Assembly: GCF_013030985.1 (NCBI RefSeq)
Contig: NZ_WPYP01000001.1
Coordinates: 1-64,000 of the forward strand
Direction: 5' to 3'
DNA: 64,000 nt
Origin: Ruegeria arenilitoris
GTDB taxonomy: Bacteria > Pseudomonadota > Alphaproteobacteria > Rhodobacterales > Rhodobacteraceae
Position numbers and translations under genes: made by a program. This document shows, one piece after another, positions 42,811 through 52,396 of this stretch (the first letter of the stretch is position 1; each line of letters opens with the position of its first letter). The notes beneath the pieces were generated by a model. That model was not told where the DNA came from and did no database searches. It saw only the letters and a list, made by a program, of their open reading frames with translations.

Positions 42811-44549
42811 TGTGTCAGCCTCAGTCGTTTGATCGACGAGGCGATGGACCGGAATGCCTCTTCAAGCGTCAGGTTCTCGTCGCCCAGCTTGCCGGTGCTG
42901 TTGACCTCGTAAACCATGCTGGGTTTGGTGGCGCAGTTTTCGATCGTGGTCAAACCTGCGTCAGGCGCTTCGAAGGCGATACCGTAGACCAGTACACCTT
43001 TGTTTTTGATGGCGGAACAGATGTTACTTGTGCGCGTGTTCTTCGAGCTTCTTGAGACCGAATAATAAGCATTCGAATACCAGTCGCTGAGTGCGCTGCT
43101 ATCCCATGGATAAAAGTTGTATCGTGCATTCCAGCGGAGCGATGTGAGGGCGAAAAGCTCTGGGTAGGTCAGGCGAGCGGCGGTGCCGTCTTCATCGTCC
43201 CTGTCCCCATAGCGGTGATCCATGTTCCAGCGTTCCTGCCGAGACCAGTAATACCTGTTCGGATTTGTTGACGAGCGGATACTGTATTCGCCTTGAACCG
43301 TCACCGTCTCCCATACCTCAGTGTCCCAATTGTACCTGGTTTCCTCTTGGGAGTAATTGGGATTGTACCAAACAGGGGAATTCCCGCTGCGCAACGAATT
43401 TTTCAGTTTATACTGACTGGTGTTGTATCCGTCGGTCATAACGATGATGACCTTCTGAACATCAGACGTGTATTCCTTGGGGCGGTTTGCAAATTCTGTC
43501 GGGACGACCGTCGGTGCATTCTCGGCTTCCGAGTCCGGGTCTTTTTTCTGACTTGCCAGTTGGGTGATGATGGGTCGGAACTCGGGGTCGACCAGCGCGG
43601 CGGCCCATTTCATTCCAATATCAATTGACGTGTTGCCACTCGCAGTCAGCGCTCCGATCTGGGCATGAAGTTCTGCGATGTCGTTTGTCACCGGGGTGAT
43701 CACACTACCGGCTCGGGTGGGGCAGGTTGGTCTGCGGTTGTGCTCCCACTGGTAGGCATCGTTGTTCGATCTATATCGGTCGAAATGCGCTGTACGTTCA
43801 AGCACAGTCGAGGGTGTCAGGTTGTGTTCTTGGAATTGACTACTCGTGAAGTTCACACAGTGCGAGTAGTTATGTTCATCGGTTACACCCGTCATTTTGC
43901 CCAGAATGTTCTCTCCGGCATTTACTTGCGTGGCGTAAGGAATAATCGAGATCGAAATCTTCTCGGGATTTTCCTTTTCATACATCGTTGTCACAAATTC
44001 TTTGGCCGCTTCCCGCAAGACCTGAATTTTCTTTTTGCCAGCCTCCGCAGACGCATTTTCCATCGACCCGGACATGTCGAGAACCAGAGAAATCTCGATG
44101 GCACCCACGGACTCTTCCGCGGTGCTGGTAACCGAAGCCTTCAGTTCGGGAATGCCTGCCAAATACATGAAGGCTGTTTTCACGACTACTTCGGCCTCAG
44201 CCGTAACCCGTCTTGAGCCGAAACCCGGAGTAACGACAGGGTCTTTCGTCAGTTTGCCTCTTATGTCGGATTTTTCGACATAGGCCATTACGACGTCCTT
44301 CGGAGGCAGTTCCTGATCAAGGTCGGCGGCAGCCAGAACCGCACGGTCCAATGTCGCCTGCAGGTTCGCCCTGTCACGCTCAAAGTGCATGATGTCGGCG
44401 CCCATGCCCGTCAAACAGATGATGATGAGAAAGCCGGTCAGCACGAAGATCGTGAACACGCCGCCCTCTTCGTCCCGGGCGAAACGACGCGCCGAAGGGG
44501 TGAAGTTCTTCAATTTCTTTGAGCCGCTTTTAAATACGCGCACTATCAT
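42807..44549 (-). CDS. TadG-like protein with von Willebrand A domain
   Basis: A 580-residue protein. The N-terminal TadG/TadE-like segment is DEEGGVFTIFVLTGFLIIIC with a transmembrane helix at about 30-52. The VWA domain begins near residue 150 with the metal-site motif DMSGSM (Asp158, Ser160, Ser162) and continues with VIIVMTDGYN about 200 residues later, with a Tyr/Trp/Asn-rich insert (about 395-520). Such proteins are secreted or pilus-associated and bind partners through the metal site. Base composition looks lower in GC than the neighbours, by eye. Confidence 0.85.
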   Translation of the reverse strand: MIVRVFKSGSKKLKNFTPSARRFARDEEGGVFTIFVLTGFLIIICLTGMGADIMHFERDRANLQATLDRAVLAAADLDQELPPKDVVMAYVEKSDIRGKLTKDPVVTPGFGSRRVTAEAEVVVKTAFMYLAGIPELKASVTSTAEESVGAIEISLVLDMSGSMENASAEAGKKKIQVLREAAKEFVTTMYEKENPEKISISIIPYATQVNAGENILGKMTGVTDEHNYSHCVNFTSSQFQEHNLTPSTVLERTAHFDRYRSNNDAYQWEHNRRPTCPTRAGSVITPVTNDIAELHAQIGALTASGNTSIDIGMKWAAALVDPEFRPIITQLASQKKDPDSEAENAPTVVPTEFANRPKEYTSDVQKVIIVMTDGYNTSQYKLKNSLRSGNSPVWYNPNYSQEETRYNWDTEVWETVTVQGEYSIRSSTNPNRYYWSRQERWNMDHRYGDRDDEDGTAARLTYPELFALTSLRWNARYNFYPWDSSALSDWYSNAYYSVSRSSKNTRTSNICSAIKNKGVLVYGIAFEAPDAGLTTIENCATKPSMVYEVNSTGKLGDENLTLEEAFRSIASSIKRLRLTQ

Positions 44550-44876
44550 ATTGTCGACCTCGCTGAGCAGACATCCAAACTGCCTAGGAAATATTAACTT
44601 TCAAAAATTAACGCCGAATCGTGGCGGGATTTAGGCGAAAAAGCCGCCGTCTTGACCGGTTTGCTGGGAAAAGCGGGATAATTTGAGGGTGTTAGGTGCT
44701 TCTGTTGTCGTATGGGCGACAATGTCGGCAGGGCGGTCCGTATCGGGCGACTCAGGTAACCGCAAAAAATAAATCTTGGGAATTGGCAGTTTTATTTTCG
44801 CTTAAATATTGATCGTTTACGTATTGGGTGCGACAAAACGTCAGAACGTAAGTCGTTCGCTGGCACGGAGGATTAA
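44550..44876. other. Intergenic region between Tad-like genes and the dehydrogenase gene
   Basis: A 327-bp gap with divergent genes on both sides. The left part (44591-44613) has two TTAAC half-sites 10 bp apart. The right part is AT-rich (44765-44820) and should hold the dehydrogenase promoter. No sequence could be assigned confidently. A GGAGG ribosome site lies just before the ATG at 44877. Confidence 0.35.
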
Positions 44877-46307
44877 ATGACGGCCATCAAAGAACCCAGC
44901 TTTCGCGAGAGTGTGGACCTCATGTTCAACAGGGCCGCGTCCCTGATGGATCTGCCTCCGGGGTTGGAGGAAAAGATCCGGGTCTGCAACGCCACCTACA
45001 CGGTCCGGTTCGGTGTGCGCCTGCGGGGTGAAATTCATACCTTTACCGGCTATCGCTCGGTTCACTCCGAGCATATGGAGCCGGTCAAGGGCGGTATTCG
45101 CTATGCCATGGCGGTGAACCAGGACGAGGTCGAGGCGCTGGCGGCGCTGATGACCTATAAATGCGCGCTGGTCGAAACGCCGTTTGGCGGCTCGAAGGGT
45201 GGCCTGCGCATCGATCCCCGCCAATATGAAGAGCATGAGTTGGAACAGATCACACGGCGTTTCGCCTATGAGTTGGCCAAGCGCGATCTGATCAACCCTT
45301 CTCAGAACGTGCCGGCACCGGACATGGGCACAGGCGAGCGTGAGATGGCCTGGATGGCCGACCAATATGCTCGCATGAACACAACCGACATCAACGCGCG
45401 CGCCAGTGTGACGGGCAAGCCGCTGAATGCCGGGGGTATCTCGGGGCGGGTCGAGGCGACCGGGCGGGGCATTCAATACGCTCTGCGCGAGTTCTTCCGC
45501 CACCCCGAGGATGTGCAGAAGGCGGGCCTTTCGGGCAAGCTGGACGGCAAACGCATCGTCGTGCAGGGGCTGGGCAACGTGGGCTACCACGCAGCAAAGT
45601 TCCTGAGCGAAGAGGACGGCTCCCGGATCGTAGGCATCATCGAATGGGACGGCGCGTTGTATAACCCTGACGGGATCGACGTTGAATCCGTGCGACAGTG
45701 GATCGTGAAGCATGGCGGTGTCAGCAACTATCCGGATGCAACGCATTCGGCCGAAGGAGCCGAGGTTCTTGAGGCAGAATGCGACATCCTGATCCCGGCG
45801 GCGCTTGAGGGTGTGATCAACCTGACCAATGCCGAGCGGATCAAGGCCCCTCTGATCATCGAGGCGGCCAATGGTCCTGTCACAGCCGGTGCGGACGAGA
45901 TTCTGCGCAAGAAGGGCACTGTGATCATCCCGGACATGTACGCAAACGCGGGCGGTGTGACGGTTTCCTATTTTGAATGGGTCAAGAACCTGAGCCATAT
46001 CCGCTTTGGCCGGATGCAGCGCCGTCAGGAAGAGGCGCGGCATGAGCTGATCGTCAGCGAGTTGGAGCGACTGGATCGTTATCTGGGCGATGCGTGGTCG
46101 ATGTCTCCAAACTTCAAGGCCAAGTATCTTCGTGGCGCGGATGAGCTGGAACTGGTGCGTTCGGGTCTGGATGACACCATGCGCATTGCCTACCAGTCCA
46201 TGCGCGAAGTGTGGCACAGCCGCGACGATGTCGAGGATCTGCGGACGGCGGCCTATATCGTGGCCATTGACCGCGTCGCGAAAAGCTATCGCGCCAAGGG
46301 ACTTTGA
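44877..46307 (+). CDS. gdhA: Glutamate/amino-acid dehydrogenase
   Basis: A 476-residue Glu/Leu/Phe/Val-type dehydrogenase. The amino-acid-binding Lys is in VKGGIRYAM (Lys71), with further lysines in the CALVETPFGGSKGGL block (Lys107). The NAD(P) Rossmann motif VVQGLGNVGYHAAKFL follows, with later blocks LIIEAANGPVTAGA and DMYANAGGVTVSYFEW. Glutamate is the most likely substrate, from overall similarity, but leucine or other specificity cannot be excluded. GGAGG lies six bases before the ATG. It is read divergently from the Tad-like genes. Confidence 0.82.
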   Translation: MTAIKEPSFRESVDLMFNRAASLMDLPPGLEEKIRVCNATYTVRFGVRLRGEIHTFTGYRSVHSEHMEPVKGGIRYAMAVNQDEVEALAALMTYKCALVETPFGGSKGGLRIDPRQYEEHELEQITRRFAYELAKRDLINPSQNVPAPDMGTGEREMAWMADQYARMNTTDINARASVTGKPLNAGGISGRVEATGRGIQYALREFFRHPEDVQKAGLSGKLDGKRIVVQGLGNVGYHAAKFLSEEDGSRIVGIIEWDGALYNPDGIDVESVRQWIVKHGGVSNYPDATHSAEGAEVLEAECDILIPAALEGVINLTNAERIKAPLIIEAANGPVTAGADEILRKKGTVIIPDMYANAGGVTVSYFEWVKNLSHIRFGRMQRRQEEARHELIVSELERLDRYLGDAWSMSPNFKAKYLRGADELELVRSGLDDTMRIAYQSMREVWHSRDDVEDLRTAAYIVAIDRVAKSYRAKGL

Positions 46308-46439
46308 GTTCCGGCTGGGGCGGGCGAGTTCAACCGGTCGCCCCAGCGCAACACGATGGCGAATGGCGCAAAACGGCAATGGCGGGCAAGCCCTGCCGGG
46401 GGTAAGCTGCCGCGAATGAAACGATTCCGGGAGACCCCC

Positions 46440-46736
46440 ATGTTGCGTACCGCCATCGCGGCCCTGTTGCTGGCCACACCTCTGGCAGCTCAGGAAACCA
46501 AAGAACAAAGCTGCCAGTATCAGGCCGATGTCGTTGCGGCGATTCAGAAAGCGCGCCTGGACAGGGTAAAAGAGCGCGACGTGCCGCAGGCGGTGGCCGA
46601 CACAGGCCCGACATGGCCTGAAAGCTACAATAACGCCATTCCGCTGATCACGCCTTGGGTCTACGAGCAAAAGATGCGTGACGTCCGCAAAAAGGATCTG
46701 GGTGCGGCGTGGCTGGAACTGTGCCTGCAGCAATAA
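46440..46736 (+). CDS. Small exported protein
   Basis: A 98-residue protein with a signal peptide (MLRTAIAALLLATPLAAQ) and a mature part of about 80 residues with two Cys (QSCQYQAD, ELCLQQ) that could pair. The rest is helical with charged residues (EQKMRDVRKKDLGAAWLEL). ATGs exist further upstream, but GGGAG lies seven bases before ATG 46440. It lies between gdhA and dnaG. No family recognised. Confidence 0.6.
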   Translation: MLRTAIAALLLATPLAAQETKEQSCQYQADVVAAIQKARLDRVKERDVPQAVADTGPTWPESYNNAIPLITPWVYEQKMRDVRKKDLGAAWLELCLQQ

Positions 46737-46763
46737 TCCACAGGCACGTCAATTCCCTGTGGA
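46737..46763. promoter_or_regulatory. Inverted DnaA-box-like pair upstream of dnaG
   Basis: A perfect inverted repeat TCCACAGG (46737-46744) and CCTGTGGA (46756-46763). Each arm lies in a 9-mer one mismatch away from the DnaA box: TAATCCACA on the left and TGTGGACAA on the right. It begins directly after the stop of the small exported gene and lies 53-80 bp before dnaG. It could be a DnaA target or a simple hairpin. Confidence 0.4.
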
Positions 46764-46767
46764 CAAC

Positions 46768-46799
46768 CGCGCGTCATCCCCTTGGCGCGCGTTTTCATT
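46768..46799 (+). terminator. Possible intrinsic terminator before dnaG
   Basis: CGCGCG (46768-46773) pairs with CGCGCG (46786-46791) around a 12-base loop, and TTTTCATTT follows. It would end transcripts from the upstream small gene, 17 bp before dnaG. Confidence 0.45.
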
Positions 46800-46816
46800 T
46801 CTGGCAGGTTTGACGA

Positions 46817-48766
46817 ATGTCTTTGCCCCCCGGATTTCTGGATGAACTGCGCACCCGTCTGAGCTTGTCTCAGGTTGTCGGGCGCAAAGTCATGTGGGAC
46901 CAGCGCAAGTCCAATCAGGGCAAGGGCGACATGTGGGCCCCGTGTCCGTTCCACCACGAAAAGACGGCGTCCTTCCATGTCGATGACCAAAAGGGGTTCT
47001 ATTATTGCTTTGGTTGCCATGCCAAAGGGGATGCGATCAATTTCGTGAAAGAGACCGAGAATGTCTCGTTCATCGAGGCGGTGGAGATTCTGGCGCGTGA
47101 GGCCGGAATGCCTATGCCCGCACGTGATCCAAAAGCGCAGGAGAAACAGGACCGCCGGGCGCAATTGGCCGAAGTCATGGAGCAGGCGGTGCAGTTCTTC
47201 CGCCTGCAGCTCAAGACCGGAGCAGGGGGCGCCGCGCGCGATTACCTGACCCGCCGTGGTTTGGACGCGCAGGCGCTGGAACGGTGGGAGATTGGATTCG
47301 CCCCCGATGGCTGGCAGGCGTTGTGGGATCATCTGCGCGGCAAGAACGTAGCCGAGGATCTGATCCTCGGGGCTGGTTTGGCCAAGCCGTCGAACAAGGG
47401 CAAAAAACCCTATGACACCTTCCGAAATCGAATCATGTTCCCGATCCGAGATCCGCGCGGGCGGTGTATTGCCTTTGGCGGCCGGGCGATGGACCCGAAT
47501 GACAACGCCAAGTATCTGAACTCGCCAGAGACCGAGTTGTTCGACAAGGGTCGCAGCCTTTACAACCACGGCCTCGCTCGTCAGGCGGCGGGGAAGGGGC
47601 AACCGCTGATCGTGGCCGAAGGTTATATGGATGTGATCGCGTTGGCCGAGGCCGGATTTGGCGCGTCTGTCGCGCCTTTGGGGACGGCGATCACCGAGCA
47701 TCAGTTGCAACTGCTGTGGCGTATCTCGGACGAGCCGATCATCGCGCTGGACGGCGACACGGCCGGTCTGCGGGCCGCCATGCGTGCCGTTGATCTGGCG
47801 TTGCCGCTGCTGGAGGCCGGGAAGTCGCTGCGCTTTGCCCTGATGCCCGAGGGCAAGGACCCGGATGACCTATTGCGCGCGGAAGGGGCAGGGGCTGTGC
47901 AGACCGTGCTGGATGGGGCCATTCCGATGGTCAAGCTGCTGTGGCAGCGCGAGACCGAAGGCAAGGTGTTCGACAGCCCCGAGCGCAAGGCGGCGCTGGA
48001 TAAGGTGCTGCGCGACAAGATCAAACTGATCCGCGACCCGTCGATCCGGTCGCATTATGGGCAAGAGATCAAGGACCTGCGCTGGCAGCTGTTCCGTCCG
48101 CAACGGCAAACTCAAAATCGCCCGTGGCAGCCGCGCGGCAAGTGGCAGCCGCAGAATCAACCTGCAACGCCCGGCGCGCGGACCTCTTTCCTGGCCTCGT
48201 CCGAGGGGGCGGAAATCCAGTTGCGAGAAGCAGCCATTCTGGCGATTGCTGCGCTGAACCCGGAGGTCGTGATCCAGTTCGAGAACCAGTTGGAAGAACT
48301 GGACTGCCGCGACCCCGACCATGCAGCCATGCGCAATGCCATTCTGCGCCACGCAATTGATGATCCGGACAACCTGAAAGATCACATCGCTGAAACATTG
48401 GGGCCTGACGCCCTTGAAAACCTGCTGGCCCTTCGCCATGTCGCAGTAATCCCCTGTGTGTACAAACCGGGCGACGTTGAAAAGGCCGAGATGACGCTGG
48501 CCGAGGAACTCGCAAAGATCAAAGCGCTCCGGGGGTTGGATGCTGAGATTGCCGAAGCTGAAGAGGAACTGTCCGATCTGGCCGATGAGGCGCTGACATA
48601 TCGGCTGGCGCAGGCCGCCGAAGAGCGTAACCGCACGAGCCGCAGCCAGAACGAGGACAGAGCCGTTTTCGACATCGCCGACAACGGCGCGCGAATCAAC
48701 CGCGACGAGAAAGACGCGTTCAAGGCAATCATGTCCGGGATCAATTTTGAACGGAAACGCCGCTAA
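46817..48766 (+). CDS. dnaG: DNA primase DnaG
   Basis: A 649-residue primase that synthesises RNA primers for replication. The N-terminal zinc-binding domain shows CPFHHEKTASFHVDDQ followed by CFGCHAKGD. The TOPRIM core has LIVAEGYMDVIAL and ALDGDTAGLRAAM, and the C-terminal part is helical for DnaB contact. The gene is directly upstream of rpoD, in the usual dnaG-rpoD macromolecular-synthesis arrangement. Confidence 0.96.
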   Translation: MSLPPGFLDELRTRLSLSQVVGRKVMWDQRKSNQGKGDMWAPCPFHHEKTASFHVDDQKGFYYCFGCHAKGDAINFVKETENVSFIEAVEILAREAGMPMPARDPKAQEKQDRRAQLAEVMEQAVQFFRLQLKTGAGGAARDYLTRRGLDAQALERWEIGFAPDGWQALWDHLRGKNVAEDLILGAGLAKPSNKGKKPYDTFRNRIMFPIRDPRGRCIAFGGRAMDPNDNAKYLNSPETELFDKGRSLYNHGLARQAAGKGQPLIVAEGYMDVIALAEAGFGASVAPLGTAITEHQLQLLWRISDEPIIALDGDTAGLRAAMRAVDLALPLLEAGKSLRFALMPEGKDPDDLLRAEGAGAVQTVLDGAIPMVKLLWQRETEGKVFDSPERKAALDKVLRDKIKLIRDPSIRSHYGQEIKDLRWQLFRPQRQTQNRPWQPRGKWQPQNQPATPGARTSFLASSEGAEIQLREAAILAIAALNPEVVIQFENQLEELDCRDPDHAAMRNAILRHAIDDPDNLKDHIAETLGPDALENLLALRHVAVIPCVYKPGDVEKAEMTLAEELAKIKALRGLDAEIAEAEEELSDLADEALTYRLAQAAEERNRTSRSQNEDRAVFDIADNGARINRDEKDAFKAIMSGINFERKRR

Positions 48767-48815
48767 ACTGATGTTTTCGTAAGGCACTGGAAAAGAAAAA
48801 CAGGTAAACGGGTGG

Positions 48816-48858
48816 CCGAATCACTTCTACGCGCTAATGATTCGGTGCAAACGAATCA
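48816..48858. promoter_or_regulatory. Repeated GAATCA elements upstream of rpoD
   Basis: CCGAATCA (48816-48823) and TGATTCGG (48838-48845) form a perfect 8-bp inverted repeat with a 14-base centre, and a third CGAATCA copy follows at 48852-48858, 23 bp before rpoD. It could be a binding site or a leader hairpin; neither is established. Confidence 0.4.
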
Positions 48859-48880
48859 CCCATCCCTGCAGGAGCATTGA

Positions 48881-50869
48881 ATGGCCGCCAAAGACACGAC
48901 CGAAGATCGCAAATCCGAAGAGCAGGAACAGGAAATCTCGCTGGACATGAGCCAGGCCCAGGTCAAGAAGATGATCGCCGAGGCCCGCGAGAAAGGTTAC
49001 ATCACCTACGACCAGCTCAATCAGGTTCTGCCGCCTGATCAGGTCAGCTCGGAACAGATCGAAGACGTTATGTCGATGCTGTCCGAGATGGGCATCAACA
49101 TCATCGAAGATGAAGAGGCCGAAGAGGAAGAGAACAAAGGCTCGACCGAACTGACGACCACCGAAAGCAATCGCGAGGTTGCGCTGGCCGGGGCCGCCAC
49201 CGAAAAGCTGGATCGCACCGACGACCCCGTCCGCATGTATCTGCGCGAGATGGGTTCGGTTGAACTGCTGAGCCGCGAGGGCGAGATTGCAATCGCCAAG
49301 CGGATCGAAGCCGGGCGCAACACGATGATCGCGGGTCTGTGCGAAAGCCCGCTGACCTTCCAGGCGATTACCATCTGGCACGACGAATTGCTGTCCGAAG
49401 ACATTTTGCTGCGCGACGTCATCGATCTGGAAGCCACATTCGGCAATCAGATGGACGAGGACGGCGATGTCGAGGAACCTGTCGTCGACACCTCGAACGT
49501 ACAGGCGGCCAAGCCGGCCAAAGAAGCCGGACCCGAGTTGGACGCCGACGGCAACCCGCTGAACAATGACGACGATGACGACGACGACGATCAGGCCAAC
49601 ATGTCGCTGGCCGCAATGGAAGCGGCCCTGAAGGATCAGGTTCTGACCACGCTGGAGCGTATTTCGACCGACTTCTCGATGCTGTCGGAAATGCAGGACA
49701 GCCGGATCTCGGCCACCCTGAACGAGGACGGATCGTTCAGCGAAAAGGACGAAGAGACCTATCAGAAACTGCGCGCCGAGATCGTTGAACTGGTGAATGG
49801 TCTTCACCTGCACAACAACCGGATCGAAGCTCTGATTGACCAGCTGTATGGCATCAACCGCCGCATCATGTCGCTGGACAGTGCGATGGTTAAACTGGCG
49901 GACCAGGCCCGTATTAACCGTCGTGAGTTCATCGACGCCTATCGTGGCCGCGAACTGGATCCGAACTGGCTGGCCGAAATGGCCGAAAAGCCGGGCCGGG
50001 GCTGGCAGATGTTCATCGAACGCTCGACCGCAAAGGTCGAGGAGCTGCGCAGCGATATGGCTCAGGTCGGGCAATATGTCGGTCTGGACATCAGCGAATT
50101 CCGCCGCATCGTGCAGCAAGTTCAGAAGGGCGAGAAAGAAGCCCGTCAGGCCAAGAAGGAAATGGTCGAGGCCAACCTGCGTCTGGTGATCTCGATCGCC
50201 AAAAAGTACACGAACCGTGGCCTGCAATTCCTTGATCTTATTCAGGAAGGTAACATCGGCCTGATGAAGGCGGTGGACAAGTTCGAATACCGCCGCGGCT
50301 ATAAGTTCTCCACCTACGCGACGTGGTGGATTCGTCAGGCGATCACGCGCTCGATCGCGGATCAGGCGCGCACCATCCGTATTCCGGTTCACATGATCGA
50401 GACGATCAACAAACTGGTCCGGACCGGTCGTCAGATGCTGCACGAGATCGGTCGCGAACCGACGCCGGAAGAACTGGCCGAAAAGCTGCAGATGCCGCTT
50501 GAGAAGGTTCGCAAGGTGATGAAAATCGCCAAGGAGCCGATCAGCCTCGAAACACCGATTGGCGACGAAGAAGACAGCCAACTGGGCGATTTCATCGAGG
50601 ACAAGAATGCCGTGCTGCCTCTGGACAGTGCCATTCAGGAAAACCTCAAGGAAACCACGACGCGGGTTCTGGCCTCGCTTACCCCACGTGAGGAGCGGGT
50701 TCTGCGGATGCGGTTCGGCATCGGCATGAACACCGACCACACACTGGAAGAGGTCGGCCAGCAGTTCAGCGTGACCCGCGAGCGTATCCGTCAGATCGAG
50801 GCGAAGGCGCTGCGCAAGCTCAAGCACCCCAGCCGGTCGCGAAAACTGCGATCTTTCCTGGATCAGTAA
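48881..50869 (+). CDS. rpoD: RNA polymerase primary sigma factor (sigma-70)
   Basis: A 662-residue housekeeping sigma factor. Region 1.1 is at the N-terminus ([20 protein letters not shown]), region 1.2 is at [20 protein letters not shown], and an acidic Asp run (about 229-236) lies in the nonconserved insert. Region 2 has [20 protein letters not shown] and [13 protein letters not shown] for -10 recognition. Region 4 has [20 protein letters not shown] for -35 recognition. GGAG lies seven bases before the ATG. The gene ends at a strong terminator. Confidence 0.97.
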   Translation: MAAKDTTEDRKSEEQEQEISLDMSQAQVKKMIAEAREKGYITYDQLNQVLPPDQVSSEQIEDVMSMLSEMGINIIEDEEAEEEENKGSTELTTTESNREVALAGAATEKLDRTDDPVRMYLREMGSVELLSREGEIAIAKRIEAGRNTMIAGLCESPLTFQAITIWHDELLSEDILLRDVIDLEATFGNQMDEDGDVEEPVVDTSNVQAAKPAKEAGPELDADGNPLNNDDDDDDDDQANMSLAAMEAALKDQVLTTLERISTDFSMLSEMQDSRISATLNEDGSFSEKDEETYQKLRAEIVELVNGLHLHNNRIEALIDQLYGINRRIMSLDSAMVKLADQARINRREFIDAYRGRELDPNWLAEMAEKPGRGWQMFIERSTAKVEELRSDMAQVGQYVGLDISEFRRIVQQVQKGEKEARQAKKEMVEANLRLVISIAKKYTNRGLQFLDLIQEGNIGLMKAVDKFEYRRGYKFSTYATWWIRQAITRSIADQARTIRIPVHMIETINKLVRTGRQMLHEIGREPTPEELAEKLQMPLEKVRKVMKIAKEPISLETPIGDEEDSQLGDFIEDKNAVLPLDSAIQENLKETTTRVLASLTPREERVLRMRFGIGMNTDHTLEEVGQQFSVTRERIRQIEAKALRKLKHPSRSRKLRSFLDQ

Positions 50870-50873
50870 AGTC

Positions 50874-50906
50874 AAAGGCGCCTCAGACGAGGCGCCTTTT
50901 TTCTTT
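50874..50906 (+). terminator. Intrinsic terminator of rpoD
   Basis: An AAAGGCGCCTC stem pairs with GAGGCGCCTTT around the loop AGAC, and a T-run follows (TTTTTTCTTTC). It is the clearest terminator in the window. Confidence 0.92.
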
Positions 50907-51010
50907 CAACCGAAGCCTTCACGTTGACCGGTTCAACGATCAATTTGGCGGCAACTCACAAGCCTAAACCCTTGTGTTTTCTTATATCATTGGTGTCCAC
51001 TCATGGGACA

Positions 51011-51047
51011 GGCCGGGGCGAGGTGGCAACACCGATGACCCCCGGCC
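51011..51047 (-). terminator. Hairpin after the AraC-family gene
   Basis: GGCCGGGG (51011-51018) pairs with CCCCGGCC (51040-51047). Inside it GGTG-GCAA-CACC forms a small nested hairpin. It lies 7 bp after the AraC stop. There is no T-run, so it may be a weak or protein-dependent terminator. Confidence 0.4.
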
Positions 51048-51054
51048 ACTCGTT

Positions 51055-52074
51055 TCAAGTGCTTTTCGGAAAATCCAAACGGCTGCGGAACGTGCTGGGC
51101 GCCTGACCGGTCCAGCGTTTGAAGGCAGTGGAAAACGCAGCCTGATCGGAATAGCCCAGGGAAAAGGCGATTTCGGACAGGGGCATCCCGTTGGTGATGA
51201 AGGTCTGCGCCAGATCGCAACGCAAGTCATCGACGATATCGCGATAGCTGACCCCCTCATCCTTGAGACGCCGGGCAAAGGTGCGCGGACTCATTCCCAG
51301 ATTTGCCGCGGCTTCGTCGGCGTTGATAACCGTTCCCGGCATGGATCGGGTGATCAGGCCTTCGACCTGCGCGCGCAGCTTTTGATCGGGCGAGCGCCGT
51401 TCGGCCAGAACACGTTCTCCGTATTCCAGAAGATGCGCCCGAAGGTTCGGGTCATAGGTCGGTACTGGCAAATCCAGCGCGGACGGAGCAATGACGATTT
51501 CCAGCCGCTCAGCGCCGAATAAAACCGGGCACCCGGCAAGCTTTTGAAATTTCTTCTGGTTTGCGCCTATTTCGTGCTGAAACCGGACTTCGATAGGAAA
51601 GAAATTTGTTTGGGTCAGAGTGCGCATACGGGACAATCCAGCGAACATCAAATATTCGGTTCGCCGGTGGTATCGGGCGAAACTTGCGTCTTTCCAGTCA
51701 GCTTCGATTGAGGCGAAATTGCCTGCAAGCCGCAGATTGAACATTAATGCCGGGTCGATGATCCTGTGAAAGCGCGACGTATTCTCCATGACCTGTCGCA
51801 GATCCCGGGAGTATTTACTGATATAGGCGGTCAGACTTGAGGTGGACTTGAACTGCAATCCGGTCTGGGCCGCAAACGTGATGTCCCCCAATGCGTCGCA
51901 GGCATAACGTACGAACAGGGCCTCTTGATGGGCGGTAAAGGTGGTTGCGGGTGGTGCGATACTTGCCCGGGTCAGATTGCATTTCTCTAGGATGCGGTCG
52001 GACATTTCGGTGCCATTCGTTCGCTGATCAAGCGCTCGGGTCAGCAACTGGATGCGGGCGATATCAACTTCCAT
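51055..52074 (-). CDS. AraC-family transcriptional regulator
   Basis: A 339-residue regulator. The N-terminal domain (about 20-200) resembles the arabinose-binding-like domain of OruR/ArgR-type AraC regulators (YACDALGDITFAAQTGLQFK). The C-terminal double HTH (about 245-335) has AAANLGMSPRTFARRLKDEG and LSEIAFSLGYSDQAAFSTAF. The frame is open far upstream, across the neighbouring gene, but ATG 52074 starts the usual family length and the extra part has no domain-like sequence. Ligand and targets are unknown. Confidence 0.85.
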   Translation of the reverse strand: MEVDIARIQLLTRALDQRTNGTEMSDRILEKCNLTRASIAPPATTFTAHQEALFVRYACDALGDITFAAQTGLQFKSTSSLTAYISKYSRDLRQVMENTSRFHRIIDPALMFNLRLAGNFASIEADWKDASFARYHRRTEYLMFAGLSRMRTLTQTNFFPIEVRFQHEIGANQKKFQKLAGCPVLFGAERLEIVIAPSALDLPVPTYDPNLRAHLLEYGERVLAERRSPDQKLRAQVEGLITRSMPGTVINADEAAANLGMSPRTFARRLKDEGVSYRDIVDDLRCDLAQTFITNGMPLSEIAFSLGYSDQAAFSTAFKRWTGQAPSTFRSRLDFPKST

Positions 52075-52396
52075 GGCATTATCCAACGTGTTTTCAATGT
52101 ACTTGCAGCCAAAGCGGCGGGGTATGAAGCTCCTGCGCAAAGCAAATGTCCGTTGTCTGGAATTCGAAAGGTTTTGACGTATGAACACAAGACCCGAGAG
52201 CGTAGATTCTTTATGTTTCGCGCGTTGCCGGGTCGGCGCCTTGTCAGTCATTGGAGGCAGAACCCCGGATGTCCCCCCACCGGTGGTTCCCCGGCACGTT
52301 TCCTCTGTTGTGGTTGGTCGGATGTCCTCTTGTCGCATTGCCGGGTTGGGGCCGAAGTGAAAGGTTTGGGGCCAAGAACTACCGGACCCGAAAAAC
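52075..52396. other. Intergenic region between AraC and DCC-family genes
   Basis: A 322-bp gap with divergent genes. Frames on both strands are open across it by chance but carry no recognisable domain or ribosome site. No clear operator or promoter was found. Confidence 0.35.

Noticed and set aside
44591..44613. Two TTAAC half-sites as a CtrA box
   Set aside because: The spacing is 10 bp instead of the 7 bp of the consensus.
44841..46733. A 630-codon open frame opposite gdhA
   Set aside because: Antisense shadow of a conserved gene in high-GC DNA; its translation has no recognisable domain and is rich in His/Arg/Gln.
48827..50875. A 682-codon open frame opposite rpoD
   Set aside because: Antisense shadow of rpoD, caused by codon bias; no domain.
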